Below are positions 1-8,536 of a stretch of DNA of 64,000 bases, piece after piece. A program made the translations under genes and the position numbers. The stretch spans positions 1,178,001 to 1,242,000 of the forward strand of contig NZ_CAMKGL010000001.1 in the NCBI RefSeq assembly GCF_946227985.1, in the 5' to 3' direction. Each line of letters begins with the position of its first letter. The first letter of the stretch is position 1. Source of the DNA: Serratia quinivorans. GTDB lineage: Bacteria; Pseudomonadota; Gammaproteobacteria; Enterobacterales; Enterobacteriaceae. The notes under the pieces are model-generated. The model was given only the letters and a program-made list of their open reading frames with translations. It was not told where the DNA came from and ran no database searches.

Positions 1-222
1 TATTACGGCAAGATCGGCTCCTGGAAAAACGATTCCTTTTTGCCACTTTTATTCCCCGACCCTGAAAAATTCCCCAATGCGAGGCCTCGAAGAGGTTTTC
101 TGCCGAATTTTATGACGACAGTCAGACCCTGGAGTGACTTCCATTCGTGGAGAGTTAGTATCACCAGCGCTGATGGTTCATATATAGACAAAGCTAAAGG
201 GGGGACATTACCCTATGCGTAA
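1..222 (+). CDS. C-terminal end of an unidentified protein (truncated by window edge)
   Basis: The frame is open from base 1 to the TAA at 220-222, giving 73 residues rich in Pro, Phe, Trp and Arg. It most likely continues leftward out of the window; an internal ATG at base 40 could start a 60-residue protein, but no ribosome binding site precedes it. No family is recognised. The stop overlaps the ATG of the next gene by 8 bases, so the two are probably translationally coupled. A large protein followed by a small anchored protein is a layout common to secreted effector and immunity pairs, but that reading is inference only. Confidence 0.5.
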   Translation, partial: YYGKIGSWKNDSFLPLLFPDPEKFPNARPRRGFLPNFMTTVRPWSDFHSWRVSITSADGSYIDKAKGGTLPYA

Positions 223-637
223 GTCACTTAAGGTATTCGGTGGTGCAACTATCATTATTACTGTTGCTCTCACCTATGCCTGGCCATGGGTTAAAATGGA
301 GTTCACCGGTAGCGCTCACTATACCGAGCAGGATAAACGAGAGTATGATTTTTATACTCCTGAAATACTAAGAAAAATGCCGCGAATTTCCACCCGTTAT
401 TCCTTTGATTTTGCAAACATCACAGGACCTGCGGCGCATGTGTATGCAGTGAAATTCTACGATACGCAAGATACCAGTAAAATAGAAGATTATCTGATGT
501 CCATAGGATACAAACGGGCTGAATGTGACTTTGAGTCAGCGTGTTGGCGCAGAACTGATCCTCAGGAATCTGTTTATGTCGGCACTTTGAATGGTGAGAA
601 AACCGTAATTGTGCAGGTTGTCTACAACTTCACATAA
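215..637 (+). CDS. Small membrane-anchored or periplasmic protein of unknown function
   Basis: 140 residues. Residues 2-6 are basic (RKSLK) and are followed by a hydrophobic stretch at about 8-26, an uncleaved signal anchor or signal peptide. The remainder is a soluble domain of about 110 residues with two cysteines (about 108 and 114) that could form a disulfide in the periplasm. The start overlaps the preceding stop by 8 bases, so expression is probably coupled. No catalytic motif is visible. A role as an immunity or accessory partner of the upstream protein is a guess from layout; the alternative is an independent envelope protein. Confidence 0.65.
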   Translation: MRKSLKVFGGATIIITVALTYAWPWVKMEFTGSAHYTEQDKREYDFYTPEILRKMPRISTRYSFDFANITGPAAHVYAVKFYDTQDTSKIEDYLMSIGYKRAECDFESACWRRTDPQESVYVGTLNGEKTVIVQVVYNFT

Positions 638-717
638 CCATTTTCTACTCTATCAGGGGGTTGAGATACTTTGCCGCACTCAATCAGAACTCCCCGCTCA
701 GTAACGGGGAATTCCAC

Positions 718-754
718 CAGATAAGCCAATGTGAGCGCTAACCTGGCTTATCTG
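718..754. terminator. Inverted repeat between convergent genes, possible bidirectional terminator
   Basis: An 11-base perfect stem, CAGATAAGCCA at 718-728 paired with TGGCTTATCTG at 744-754, encloses a 15-base loop. It lies between the plus-strand gene ending at 637 and the minus-strand gene ending at 764. Neither side has a clear T-tract, so termination efficiency is uncertain. A second small stem with CCCCG and CGGGG arms lies just upstream, near 692-709. Confidence 0.4.
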
Positions 755-763
755 TAGACCGCC

Positions 764-1081
764 CTAGCGGGCCAGTTCCACGCCATCGAGTTCAGAAATC
801 GCCAGACAGAAAACTTCGGTGATGGCATCCACCGTATAGGCGGTTTTAGCCGGGATCATCAACATCTCATGAGCCTGTAGAGTCTGATCGCCAATTTTCA
901 GCTCACCAGACAGGACCATCAGTTTGACCCAGCCCGGATGCATTCTGGCTGACTGATGACTGCCAGCATCAAGTTTCAACAGCGCCGTGTGCCCCTGCGC
1001 CTCACGTTTCAAGATATGGTAATAGACCCCATCGTAAGGCATTTTCTCGTAGTGCAGTGTCGCCAGTGTTCTTTTATGCAT
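764..1081 (-). CDS. Small cupin-domain protein
   Basis: 105 residues forming one cupin barrel. The conserved region around residues 35-75 has His-rich turns (SHQSARMHPGW) and the G(E)LKIGDQTLQAHEMLMIPA pattern typical of single-domain cupins, which bind a metal or small ligand. AGGAAG precedes the ATG at a normal distance. The gene lies downstream of the DyP peroxidase on the same strand, but a 121-base gap full of palindromes suggests its own promoter. A redox or ligand-sensing role beside the peroxidase is inference; the substrate is unknown. Confidence 0.7.
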   Translation of the reverse strand: MHKRTLATLHYEKMPYDGVYYHILKREAQGHTALLKLDAGSHQSARMHPGWVKLMVLSGELKIGDQTLQAHEMLMIPAKTAYTVDAITEVFCLAISELDGVELAR

Positions 1082-1094
1082 GATAGCTTCCTAG

Positions 1095-1199
1095 TAATCA
1101 GTGATTAGTTGGATCAAGTAACACTATTCCCTAACGGCCTATAGGCCTATTAATAAATATATAGGACGTATGCCTCATACGCAAAAACTCACTTTTGCG
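1095..1199. promoter_or_regulatory. Palindrome-rich region upstream of the cupin gene
   Basis: Four short dyads lie in about 105 bases: TAATCA-G-TGATTA (1095-1107), GGCCTATAGGCC (1136-1147), CGTATG-CCT-CATACG (1167-1181) and CGCAAAA-N6-TTTTGCG (1180-1199). The last lies immediately past the peroxidase stop codon and may act as a weak terminator or attenuator on the minus strand. The first three look like operators for dimeric regulators in front of the cupin gene. The regulators are not identifiable from sequence. Confidence 0.35.
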
Positions 1200-1202
1200 A
1201 AC

Positions 1203-2177
1203 TCAATCAGCCAGATCGCTTAAGAATTTTCGCGCAGGAACAAAGAAGTTAACGCCGGCAACGGCAGTAGAGAAATCAAGGATGCGGTCATGCAAAGGGG
1301 CCGGATTGCCAATGAACATGCGCTCAAGCATTTTCTCAATCACCCATAGATGGCGTGAATAGCCGATAAAATAGGTGCCGTATTCACCGCGCCCCGGTGA
1401 GGCAAAGGGCATATTATCGCGCAAAATGTCATGTTCACCCTGCTCATCTTCAATGGTGCACAGAGTCTTATGTGATTTTTGTCCCTCTGTTGCATCCGGT
1501 AACTCGACGTTATCAAACTTGGTGCGGCCGATAATGGCTTCCTGAGTTTCCACCTTCTGCGCACGCCAGGCGGCCATATTGTGCAAGTATTTTTGTATCA
1601 CCACATAGCTGCCACCCGCGTAGTCAGGATCCTCATCACCCACGATTGTCGCCTGTGGTAGAGCCAGACCCACCGGGTTCGCGGTACCATCGACAAACTC
1701 CAGCAGGTCGCGTCCGTCGAAATAACGGAATCCCGCAACTTCATCGACGACAGTGATCGAATCCCCAAAGGCTTCCAACAGAATTTTCTCGAACTCAATG
1801 ATTAAATCTGTCGCACCTGCGCGGACGTGGTACAGCAAATCGCCGGAGGTGGCCACGGCCGTATGCTTGGCGCCTTTGATTTCCTTAAACGGCGTCAGCT
1901 CTTTGGGCGCGGGTTTTCCGCTAAGGCTCTCCCAGACACGATGCGAAATGCCGACGTTACAGGTGAAGCTGACATCAATGGATCGTATCTGGACATTTTT
2001 AATCAGATCTTCGGTGCTGGCGATCACGGCTCGGGCGGTGGCGAGTGATGCACTATCGTCTTTGACCTTGAGGATAAGAAAGGCGGCAGCGGCCGTCATA
2101 GGCGCATCAATGTATTGGGGTTCGGTCTCAAGCGCGCGTTGCGCCAACGACAGTGGTGAAGTTGATTCTTGGCTCAC
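1203..2177 (-). CDS. DyP-type heme peroxidase
   Basis: 324 residues with a GTG start. The start was chosen because AGGGGAGA lies 5-7 bases before this GTG (giving MSQESTSP), whereas the ATG 30 bases upstream has no good ribosome binding site. The family signature appears as DLLEFVDGTANP, including the distal Asp; later come SHKTLC (candidate proximal heme His), ILRDNMPF with the distal Arg, and the C-terminal RILDFSTAVAGVNFFVP typical of the YfeX branch. The enzyme should use H2O2 to oxidise dyes, porphyrinogens or phenolics. No Tat or Sec signal is seen, so it is probably cytoplasmic. It lies downstream of the PAS-LuxR regulator on the same strand. Confidence 0.88.
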   Translation of the reverse strand: MSQESTSPLSLAQRALETEPQYIDAPMTAAAAFLILKVKDDSASLATARAVIASTEDLIKNVQIRSIDVSFTCNVGISHRVWESLSGKPAPKELTPFKEIKGAKHTAVATSGDLLYHVRAGATDLIIEFEKILLEAFGDSITVVDEVAGFRYFDGRDLLEFVDGTANPVGLALPQATIVGDEDPDYAGGSYVVIQKYLHNMAAWRAQKVETQEAIIGRTKFDNVELPDATEGQKSHKTLCTIEDEQGEHDILRDNMPFASPGRGEYGTYFIGYSRHLWVIEKMLERMFIGNPAPLHDRILDFSTAVAGVNFFVPARKFLSDLAD

Positions 2178-2349
2178 GAAAATCTCCCCTAATGGGTGAG
2201 TAATCAAGGGTATTTATCTTAGCGTCGATGACGCCGCATAGCCAAGCTATATCCCTGCATATACCATTGACATTGAGTAACAAACTGCTTGGCTGGAATA
2301 GCAGAAATGCACGCAAAATGCGGGCGATATCCAGTACATTCGTACCCTA

Positions 2350-3843
2350 TCATCCCTTTTTAGACTGCCGCTCACCGGCAAACAACCCCCGCTCTCTGGC
2401 CCAGACAATGGCTTCGCTGCGGCTGTGTACGTCAAGTTTGGAATACACCATCGCCACATGATTGCGCACCGTATTGGGGGCAAGATTGAGTCGCGTGGCG
2501 ATTTTCTTGTCCGGAAGCCCCTCGCAGATTAACCCCAACACATCGCGCTCACGGGCGGTAAGATCGGTGAAGGAAAATCCGGACAGGTTGGGCTTATTGA
2601 TGCTTTTCACATTGGCCAGTTTCTCGAGCAGCGTCTGACTGAACCAGGAAGCGTCCTGCATCACTTCCTCGATGGCGGAGACCAACTCCAGTTCCGAACG
2701 TTTGCGCTCGGTAATGTCCATCATGACCAACAGGTAACAGGGAGCGTCATGAATACTGACGGCATCGGCAGATACCACACAGTCGATCACTTCGTTGCCC
2801 TTCTTGCGGAGTTTAAGATCCTGGCTTTCTACATTGCCGGTTTTTCCCAGTAAGGCAAACAAGCGCCGGCATTCCCCTTGCCCATCGATAAAATTGATAT
2901 CCTCGACTCTCTTGCCGATCAACTCCTCAGCGACATAGCCGGTGGTCTTCATAAAGGCTTCGTTAATATCCAGCACCTGCTGCTTGTCTGCCGTGCACAC
3001 CAGCGTGGGGACCGGGCTCAAACGAAAGGACTTGGCGAACCGTTCTTCACTCTCGCGCAGCGCCGACTCGGCCTTACGGCGGGGCTCAAGGTCGGTGAAA
3101 GTGAACAGCATGCAATCGACTTCATTAATATCCAGCGGTTGGCCGGCGACGATCACCAGTTTGGTTCCTCCGGCAGGCAGCTTTAACTCGGCCTGCATCT
3201 GCGGAATGGTTGCCCCTTCGCTCAAACGCTGCACCGCCAGATCCTTATGCTCCGCTTGCTCCAGCACATCCAGCGCGTAGACCGAGTTACCCATTACCTG
3301 TTCGCGACTATAGCCGGTCATATCGAGGAACCCCTGATTAACCTTAATGTAACGCAGGTCGCTCAGGCTACAGATCACCGCGGGCGCTGGATTGGCATTG
3401 AAGGTTTTTTCAAAGCGCTCTTCGGCGCTGGCCCATTCGGTGGCGTCACTCAGGATCAATACCAGCAGCTCGGGCTGCCCTTTGGCGTCAGTGATAATCA
3501 GGCTGCGTAAACGGTGAACCCAGAGAAAATCCGCCTCGTCAGCGGGCCGTACCTCGACCAGCACGTCGCTGAACTCCTCGCCGGCAGCCACCCGGTTAAG
3601 CGGATATTGCTCTGAGCTCAAAGGATGATTATTGCGATAACGCAAGGCAAAGCGCTCTTCATACTCCTGGGCATTGGCACCCAACTCACTCAGCCTGGTC
3701 AACCCATGCATGCTCAGTGCGGCCTCATTGGCCCACAGAATGGTCCGGTCGACTTCAGTCAGGATCACCCCTTCGGTCAGTCCTGAGATGATCTGTTGTA
3801 GTTGGCTACGGTTGGTTTCGCTGGCAAGAACGGACTGGCTCAT
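2350..3843 (-). CDS. Multi-PAS LuxR-type transcriptional regulator
   Basis: 497 residues. GGAGAAATA precedes the ATG at 3843, which decides against a TTG 18 bases further upstream. Three PAS/PAC-like units span roughly residues 10-130, 140-255 and 265-385, each ending near phrases such as MDITERKR. A LuxR/GerE helix-turn-helix follows at about 430-490 (LTARERDVLGLICEG ... NTVRNHVAMVYSKL). There is no receiver or kinase domain, so this is a one-component cytoplasmic sensor-regulator. The PAS ligand (heme, flavin or a small molecule) is unknown. Its position upstream of the DyP peroxidase hints at redox control of that gene, but this is inference. Confidence 0.85.
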   Translation of the reverse strand: MSQSVLASETNRSQLQQIISGLTEGVILTEVDRTILWANEAALSMHGLTRLSELGANAQEYEERFALRYRNNHPLSSEQYPLNRVAAGEEFSDVLVEVRPADEADFLWVHRLRSLIITDAKGQPELLVLILSDATEWASAEERFEKTFNANPAPAVICSLSDLRYIKVNQGFLDMTGYSREQVMGNSVYALDVLEQAEHKDLAVQRLSEGATIPQMQAELKLPAGGTKLVIVAGQPLDINEVDCMLFTFTDLEPRRKAESALRESEERFAKSFRLSPVPTLVCTADKQQVLDINEAFMKTTGYVAEELIGKRVEDINFIDGQGECRRLFALLGKTGNVESQDLKLRKKGNEVIDCVVSADAVSIHDAPCYLLVMMDITERKRSELELVSAIEEVMQDASWFSQTLLEKLANVKSINKPNLSGFSFTDLTARERDVLGLICEGLPDKKIATRLNLAPNTVRNHVAMVYSKLDVHSRSEAIVWARERGLFAGERQSKKG

Positions 3844-3995
3844 TATTTCTCCATAAGACAAAAGGTCTCAGGCCACCGGGCGGCGATCGGCGCTCCTGAC
3901 AATGACACGACTTCCCAACCAGCATAGTGCTTAAGTAGTTCATTCGCGGGGTGTGAATGCACTAGCTCCATGGGTGCAAATGAACCGGGACGTTG

Positions 3996-4056
3996 AGTGG
4001 TGGACAGCGGCAGACTGATTCTGTCGGCGCAGCGGAGTGCTGCGCGTACAACCACT
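3996..4056 (+). promoter_or_regulatory. Structured 5' leader of the downstream membrane-protein operon
   Basis: In the 238-base divergent intergenic region, AGTGGT (3996-4001) and ACCACT (4051-4056) can pair around an inner hairpin, GCGCAGC-GGAGT-GCTGCGC (4027-4045). The element ends about 25 bases before the ATG at 4082. It could be a structured leader or an operator; neither is proven. Confidence 0.3.
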
Positions 4057-4081
4057 TGTCCAGTAAATATAAGGAATAACA

Positions 4082-5056
4082 ATGACCACTGTCTATGAAT
4101 CCAATCGCCTGGCGTTTAACGTTTCATGGGGCTCAATATTGGCCGGGAGTGCCATGGCGCTGGTGACCTATCTGATATTGAGTGTACTGGGTACTGCTGT
4201 CGGCGCATCGGCCGTGGATCCGTTGCACGCAGGCAATCCCCTGAGTGGCTTCGGCGTGGGGACCGGCATCTGGCTGTTCGTCACCACGTTGCTTTCCCTG
4301 GCCGCAGGAGCCTTTGTCGCCGGCCGCACGGCCCCCAACCGCGGTGGCTTGCATGGCCTGTTGAGCTGGGCGGTCACTACCTTGCTGACCACCTGGCTGG
4401 TTATTTCCTTGGCGAGCGGCGTAGTCGGTCTGGCCGGCAGTGCGGTTGGCAAGGGGCTGTCTCTGGCGGGCAACGGTGTGGCGGCGGCAGCGCCGGGTAT
4501 TGGTGACAGCGTTAAACAGCAACTTGATAAAAAAGGCATCAGCCTGGATTGGGATGACCTGCAAAATCAGCTGGCTACAACGCTCAAGCAAACCGGAAAA
4601 ACTGAATTAGACCCGTCCACACTGCAACAGAAAACCGAGCAGGCCGGTGCAGACGGCAAGCAGTCGGCGACCGATGCGGCGAGCGACCCGGCACAGGCGG
4701 CCACGGAGCTTAAGCAATGGTTCGAGCGCGTTAAGCAATCCGGCGAACCTACCCTGAACGCGGCGGATAAAGACGCGCTGGTGAACATCGTCGCCGCACG
4801 TACCGGCAAGAGCCACGCAGAGGCGACCCAAATTGTCGACAATTACGCCCAGGCCTATCAGCAGGCGGTGCAAAAAGTGGAGCAACTCAAGGCTCAGGCC
4901 GAGCAGAAAGCGCGTGAAGCGGCTGACGTTGCGGCCAAACAGGTATCCCGTGCCGCCTGGGGCTCCTTGCTGATGCTGCTGTTGGGTGCTGGCCTGAGTT
5001 TTGCTATCGGACGGATTGCGCTGTCAACGCGTCGTACCCTGGTTGTGAGCGAATGA
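4082..5056 (+). CDS. Integral membrane protein of unknown function with a long soluble loop
   Basis: 324 residues. Hydrophobic segments lie at about 17-40, 63-82 and 93-120 (Gly/Ala-rich, possibly re-entrant), with a last one near 292-312. Between them lies a hydrophilic, Gln/Ala/Lys-rich region of about 160 residues, probably alpha-helical or coiled coil near residues 240-285. AAGGAATAACA precedes the ATG. The domain architecture resembles uncharacterised inner-membrane proteins with four helices and a large cytoplasmic or periplasmic loop; no enzymatic motif is seen. The next gene overlaps by 4 bases (ATGA), so the two form an operon. Confidence 0.72.
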   Translation: MTTVYESNRLAFNVSWGSILAGSAMALVTYLILSVLGTAVGASAVDPLHAGNPLSGFGVGTGIWLFVTTLLSLAAGAFVAGRTAPNRGGLHGLLSWAVTTLLTTWLVISLASGVVGLAGSAVGKGLSLAGNGVAAAAPGIGDSVKQQLDKKGISLDWDDLQNQLATTLKQTGKTELDPSTLQQKTEQAGADGKQSATDAASDPAQAATELKQWFERVKQSGEPTLNAADKDALVNIVAARTGKSHAEATQIVDNYAQAYQQAVQKVEQLKAQAEQKAREAADVAAKQVSRAAWGSLLMLLLGAGLSFAIGRIALSTRRTLVVSE

Positions 5057-5292
5057 AGATGGACCTTTCCACAAAGCGGGAGCTGTCATCTATCTCATTA
5101 AACTATCGTAAAGTCGTGGGGGCTTCAGTGCCGGTGCTTACCCTCGATTTTTACAATGAAAAAAACGAGCGCTATACCCTGCGTTATAACTTGCCGCCGG
5201 ATACCCCGGAACGGACGGAGCGACGGGTGTCTTTACTGCTGCATCTGCTGAGCAAGCAGAAACCGCTGGAGATTAATGACGCGACAACTTAA
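5053..5292 (+). CDS. Small conserved-looking cytoplasmic protein
   Basis: 79 residues without signal peptide or membrane segment. It starts inside the stop codon of the preceding gene (ATGA overlap), a sign of translational coupling; a second Met two codons in is an alternative start. Composition is mixed and charged with a predicted beta-rich middle (VPVLTLDFYNEKNERYTLRYNL) and a helical end. No family was recognised. It presumably functions with the upstream membrane protein. Confidence 0.6.
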   Translation: MKMDLSTKRELSSISLNYRKVVGASVPVLTLDFYNEKNERYTLRYNLPPDTPERTERRVSLLLHLLSKQKPLEINDATT

Positions 5293-5313
5293 TTCACATT
5301 AAGCGACCCGCCA

Positions 5314-5346
5314 GGCCCGAGCCGGATACACCACCGGACTCGGGCC
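5314..5346. terminator. Bidirectional terminator between the 79-residue gene and fhlA
   Basis: GGCCCGAG-CCGG pairs with CCGG-A-CTCGGGCC, a 12-base stem with one bulged A and an 8-base loop, followed by ATTTAAT. It lies between convergent genes and can serve both strands. Confidence 0.7.
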
Positions 5347-5365
5347 ATTTAATGACATCACCCGG

Positions 5366-7432
5366 TCACTTGACCACAATCCCCCACTTTTTCATGCGCG
5401 ACAGCAGCGTAGTGCGTTTGAGCCCCAGACGCTGCGCAGCGCCACGTGGGCCGGCCACCACGCCGTTGGTTTCTTTCAGTACGCGGATAATCCGCTGGCG
5501 TTCGTCTTCTCCCGCCTGGGCAGGCTCTGCCGTGGGCATGGGTAAAGCCATCGAGGGCACCGGATAGCGCAGTTCCGGCAACTCCAGGTTAAGCACCGTG
5601 CCACGCGTCAGCAAGACTGCCCGTTCGATGACATTCTCCAGCTCACGCACATTGCCCGGCCAGGGCATCTGGCTCAGCAAGCGCAGGGTCTCCGCCGGAA
5701 TGCTGTCGATGGTGCGCTTCATCCTGCGTGCAATTTTGTAGGTGAGAAACTTCACCAATTGCGGGATGTCTTCCGGCCGTTCACGCAATGGCGGGATGAC
5801 GATCGGGAACACGTTCAGCCGGTAAAAAAGGTCACTGCGAAACTCCCGGTCGGCCACCATTTGCTGCAGGTCACGGTTGGTGGCGGCAATCAGGCGCACA
5901 TCCACCGAAATCACCTTGTTGCCGCCTACCCGTTCAAACTCCCTTTCCTGCAGCACTCGTAGCAGTTTAGGCTGCAGTTCCACCGGGATTTCGCCCACCT
6001 CATCCAGAAACAGCGTTCCTTTATCCGCCAGCTCAAAGCGCCCCATCCGCTGGTTGGTGGCGCCGGTGAAAGCGCCTTTTTCATGACCAAACAGATCGCT
6101 TTCCAACAGCCCGGTCGGCATCACCGCACAGTTCATTTTCACCATGCGCTGGTCACGTCGTTCGCTCAGGTTGTGGATAGCGCGGGCAATCAACTCTTTC
6201 CCAGTGCCGGTTTCGCCGAGGATCAGCACCGAACAGTCGCTTTTCGCTACCATTTCAACCTGTTTGAGCACCGCAGACATCACCACGCTGCGCCCGACAA
6301 TCTCGCCAAAGTCCGGATTGTTGCCGTTGATTTGCTCGGTCAGATAGAGGTTTTCATGCACCAGGCTCTCTTTGAGTCGGCTGATTTCCTGGTAGGCCAA
6401 CGCGTTGTCCACCGCAATGGCGATACGCTCGGCGATCTGCTGCAACACCCGCAAATTGGCGGCGTTGAAGTTGTCCGGCTGACATTGCGCCAGCTTTAAT
6501 ACGCCCAGGGTCTTGTTGCCAAACACCAGCGGCAAGAGGCACAGCGTTTGAATTTGATCATGCCAAAGGTCAAACAGCTGACGCTCATAAGCCGCCAGGC
6601 GATCGGAATGCTTCAGATTGAGCAGCAGCATTTCCCCGCTCTGCATCACCTGTTCGGATAAAGTGCCGGCCAGTGCCACGCTGTACTGCTGACGTTCAAC
6701 CACGTCGTCTTGCAAATAATGGGTGGAATAGATGGTCACCCGATCGGTTTTATCGACGCATAGCACCATGCTGATGGCATCGATCTTGAAAAAACGGTGG
6801 ATCTCAGTAGATATTTCGCCAATCAAATCATCCAGATCGAGTTTCGATAACACGGCGTTGGTGACGTCAACCAAAACGCGGTAATCGTCACGCTCATGGC
6901 ATAACTGACGTTGGCGGTTTTCCGCCTGCTCGCGTAACCTGATCTGCTCCACCGCCAGCGCAACCAATTCCATCAGGGTCTGCAACTGCACCAGACTGGC
7001 ATCACTGAAGGGGTGCGGGCTACTGCGTAACAGTTCACAACCGCCGATCAGGCTACCGCCAGCGTGCAGCGGCATCAGGCAATATTGGTTAAACGGCAGA
7101 TACAGCGCCAGTGCGTTGATTTGCGGGTAACGTGCATGCAGATCTTCGCTCTGCCAGCGCTGCGGCAACGGGCTTTGTCGCAGTCGGCTCACTGGCCCAT
7201 TGGCCAGCAAAGTCTCATCCTGATAGATGACCGGCTGCCGCTGCGCATCCAGCCCATGAAAGCTGACCCGCTCACTGTGCAAATCAAACAGTACCAGCGC
7301 CACATGGTCTGCCAGTTGCTGACGTTGGAGCACCTGGCGCAGTTGCCGTAACAAATCGGCGAAGCTGTGCTGACTGAGCAGCGTGCGGGTCGTTTCCAGT
7401 AATTCTTGTTTTTCTAATTGAGCATTCGACAT
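5366..7432 (-). CDS. fhlA: Formate hydrogenlyase transcriptional activator FhlA
   Basis: 688 residues (E. coli FhlA has 692), similar along its whole length. The N-terminal half holds two GAF-type sensing regions that bind formate (about 20-170 and 190-345). The central AAA+ domain has Walker A GETGTGKE, the sigma54-contact loop GAFTGA, Walker B LFLDEVGE and the late motif WPGNVREL. A Fis-type helix-turn-helix closes the protein (GAAQRLGLKRTTLLSRMKK). It should bind upstream of the hypA, hycA and hydN promoters and activate sigma54 polymerase when formate accumulates. It lies 90 bases downstream of hypE, so it is probably also carried on the hyp transcript, giving positive autoregulation as in E. 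coli. Confidence 0.97.
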   Translation of the reverse strand: MSNAQLEKQELLETTRTLLSQHSFADLLRQLRQVLQRQQLADHVALVLFDLHSERVSFHGLDAQRQPVIYQDETLLANGPVSRLRQSPLPQRWQSEDLHARYPQINALALYLPFNQYCLMPLHAGGSLIGGCELLRSSPHPFSDASLVQLQTLMELVALAVEQIRLREQAENRQRQLCHERDDYRVLVDVTNAVLSKLDLDDLIGEISTEIHRFFKIDAISMVLCVDKTDRVTIYSTHYLQDDVVERQQYSVALAGTLSEQVMQSGEMLLLNLKHSDRLAAYERQLFDLWHDQIQTLCLLPLVFGNKTLGVLKLAQCQPDNFNAANLRVLQQIAERIAIAVDNALAYQEISRLKESLVHENLYLTEQINGNNPDFGEIVGRSVVMSAVLKQVEMVAKSDCSVLILGETGTGKELIARAIHNLSERRDQRMVKMNCAVMPTGLLESDLFGHEKGAFTGATNQRMGRFELADKGTLFLDEVGEIPVELQPKLLRVLQEREFERVGGNKVISVDVRLIAATNRDLQQMVADREFRSDLFYRLNVFPIVIPPLRERPEDIPQLVKFLTYKIARRMKRTIDSIPAETLRLLSQMPWPGNVRELENVIERAVLLTRGTVLNLELPELRYPVPSMALPMPTAEPAQAGEDERQRIIRVLKETNGVVAGPRGAAQRLGLKRTTLLSRMKKWGIVVK

Positions 7433-7522
7433 TGTTTATCACTTGCCTGCGTCGCGATGATGATTTTAGTGAGTCACGTCACAAAGTGTAACGCTGGACG
7501 ACAGGGTTCTCCCCCGACAGGA

Positions 7523-8536
7523 TCAACAAATGCGCGGCAAAGGCTCGGCATGCGGCAAATCCAGCAGGCGGCTGATGCCATAAGCGCCCTGCAGTCTCAC
7601 TTGTCGCCCGGCAGTCACCCGGCCAATCAATGCCGCGGCCTTGCCCAGCGGATGCGCCTGTAACGCAGCCAGTACCGCCTGTTCAGCTTCCGGCGCGGCC
7701 ACCATCACCAGTTTGCCCTCGTTGGCAAAGTTGATGGCATCCAGCCCCAGCAACTCGCAAATCCCTCGCACTGCCGGTGCTATCGGTAACAAGTTTTCTT
7801 CAACTTCAATCCCCACGCCCGCCGCACGAGCAAACTCATGCAAAATGGCGTTCACGCCGCCACGGGTAGCATCGCGTAATGCCCGCACGCCGTTAATGGC
7901 ACGCAGTGGCGCGATTAACGGTGCCAGCACCGCGCAATCACTGATCACATCCAGCGACATGCCCAGCTTTTCCCGCAGGTTGAGGATAGTCGCGCCGTGA
8001 TCGCCGAGCGTACCGCTGACAATCACCGCATCACCGGCGCGGATATTTTGCGCTGCCCAATCCAGTTCCGCAGGGATCACCCCAATACCGGCAGTATTGA
8101 TAAACACCTTGTCGGCGGCACCGCGCTGCACCACCTTGGTATCCCCGGTCACAATGCGAATACCGGCCTGCTGCGCGGTAGCGGCCATCGATGTCACTAC
8201 CCGCTGTAAATCGGCCAACGGCAAGCCTTCTTCGAGGATAAACCCGCAGGAAAGATAGCGTGGTAACGCGCCGCTGACCGCCAGATCGTTAGCCGTACCG
8301 CAGACCGCCAGTTTGCCTATATCACCGCCCGGAAAGAAAAGCGGATCAATCACGTAACTGTCGGTGGTAAAGGCCAGCCGATCGCCCAATTGGGTTAACT
8401 CGGCCAAATTCAACCGGGCCTGGTCTTCACGCTGATCCAGCAGCGGATTGGCAAAGGCCGGTAAGAAAACCTCATCCAGCAGTTGCTGCATCGCGGTGCC
8501 TCCGCTGCCGTGAGCCATAGTAATTACGTTATTCAT
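7523..8536 (-). CDS. hypE: Hydrogenase maturation protein HypE
   Basis: 337 residues, PurM-like ATP-binding fold, aligned with E. coli HypE throughout. It dehydrates the carbamoyl group delivered by HypF to its C-terminal cysteine, forming a thiocyanate that supplies the cyanide ligands of the Ni-Fe site. The essential C-terminal PRIC with terminal Cys337 is intact. The N-terminal AHGSGG and the central DTKVV motif are the family's nucleotide-binding signatures. It overlaps hypD by 4 bases and is the last hyp gene before fhlA. Cytoplasmic. Confidence 0.97.
   Translation of the reverse strand: MNNVITMAHGSGGTAMQQLLDEVFLPAFANPLLDQREDQARLNLAELTQLGDRLAFTTDSYVIDPLFFPGGDIGKLAVCGTANDLAVSGALPRYLSCGFILEEGLPLADLQRVVTSMAATAQQAGIRIVTGDTKVVQRGAADKVFINTAGIGVIPAELDWAAQNIRAGDAVIVSGTLGDHGATILNLREKLGMSLDVISDCAVLAPLIAPLRAINGVRALRDATRGGVNAILHEFARAAGVGIEVEENLLPIAPAVRGICELLGLDAINFANEGKLVMVAAPEAEQAVLAALQAHPLGKAAALIGRVTAGRQVRLQGAYGISRLLDLPHAEPLPRIC

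Noticed and set aside
2240-2294. Inverted repeat AGCCAAGC ... GCTTGGCT between the regulator and the peroxidase
   Set aside because: Arms are only 8 bases and 39 bases apart with no other supporting signal; it may be chance.
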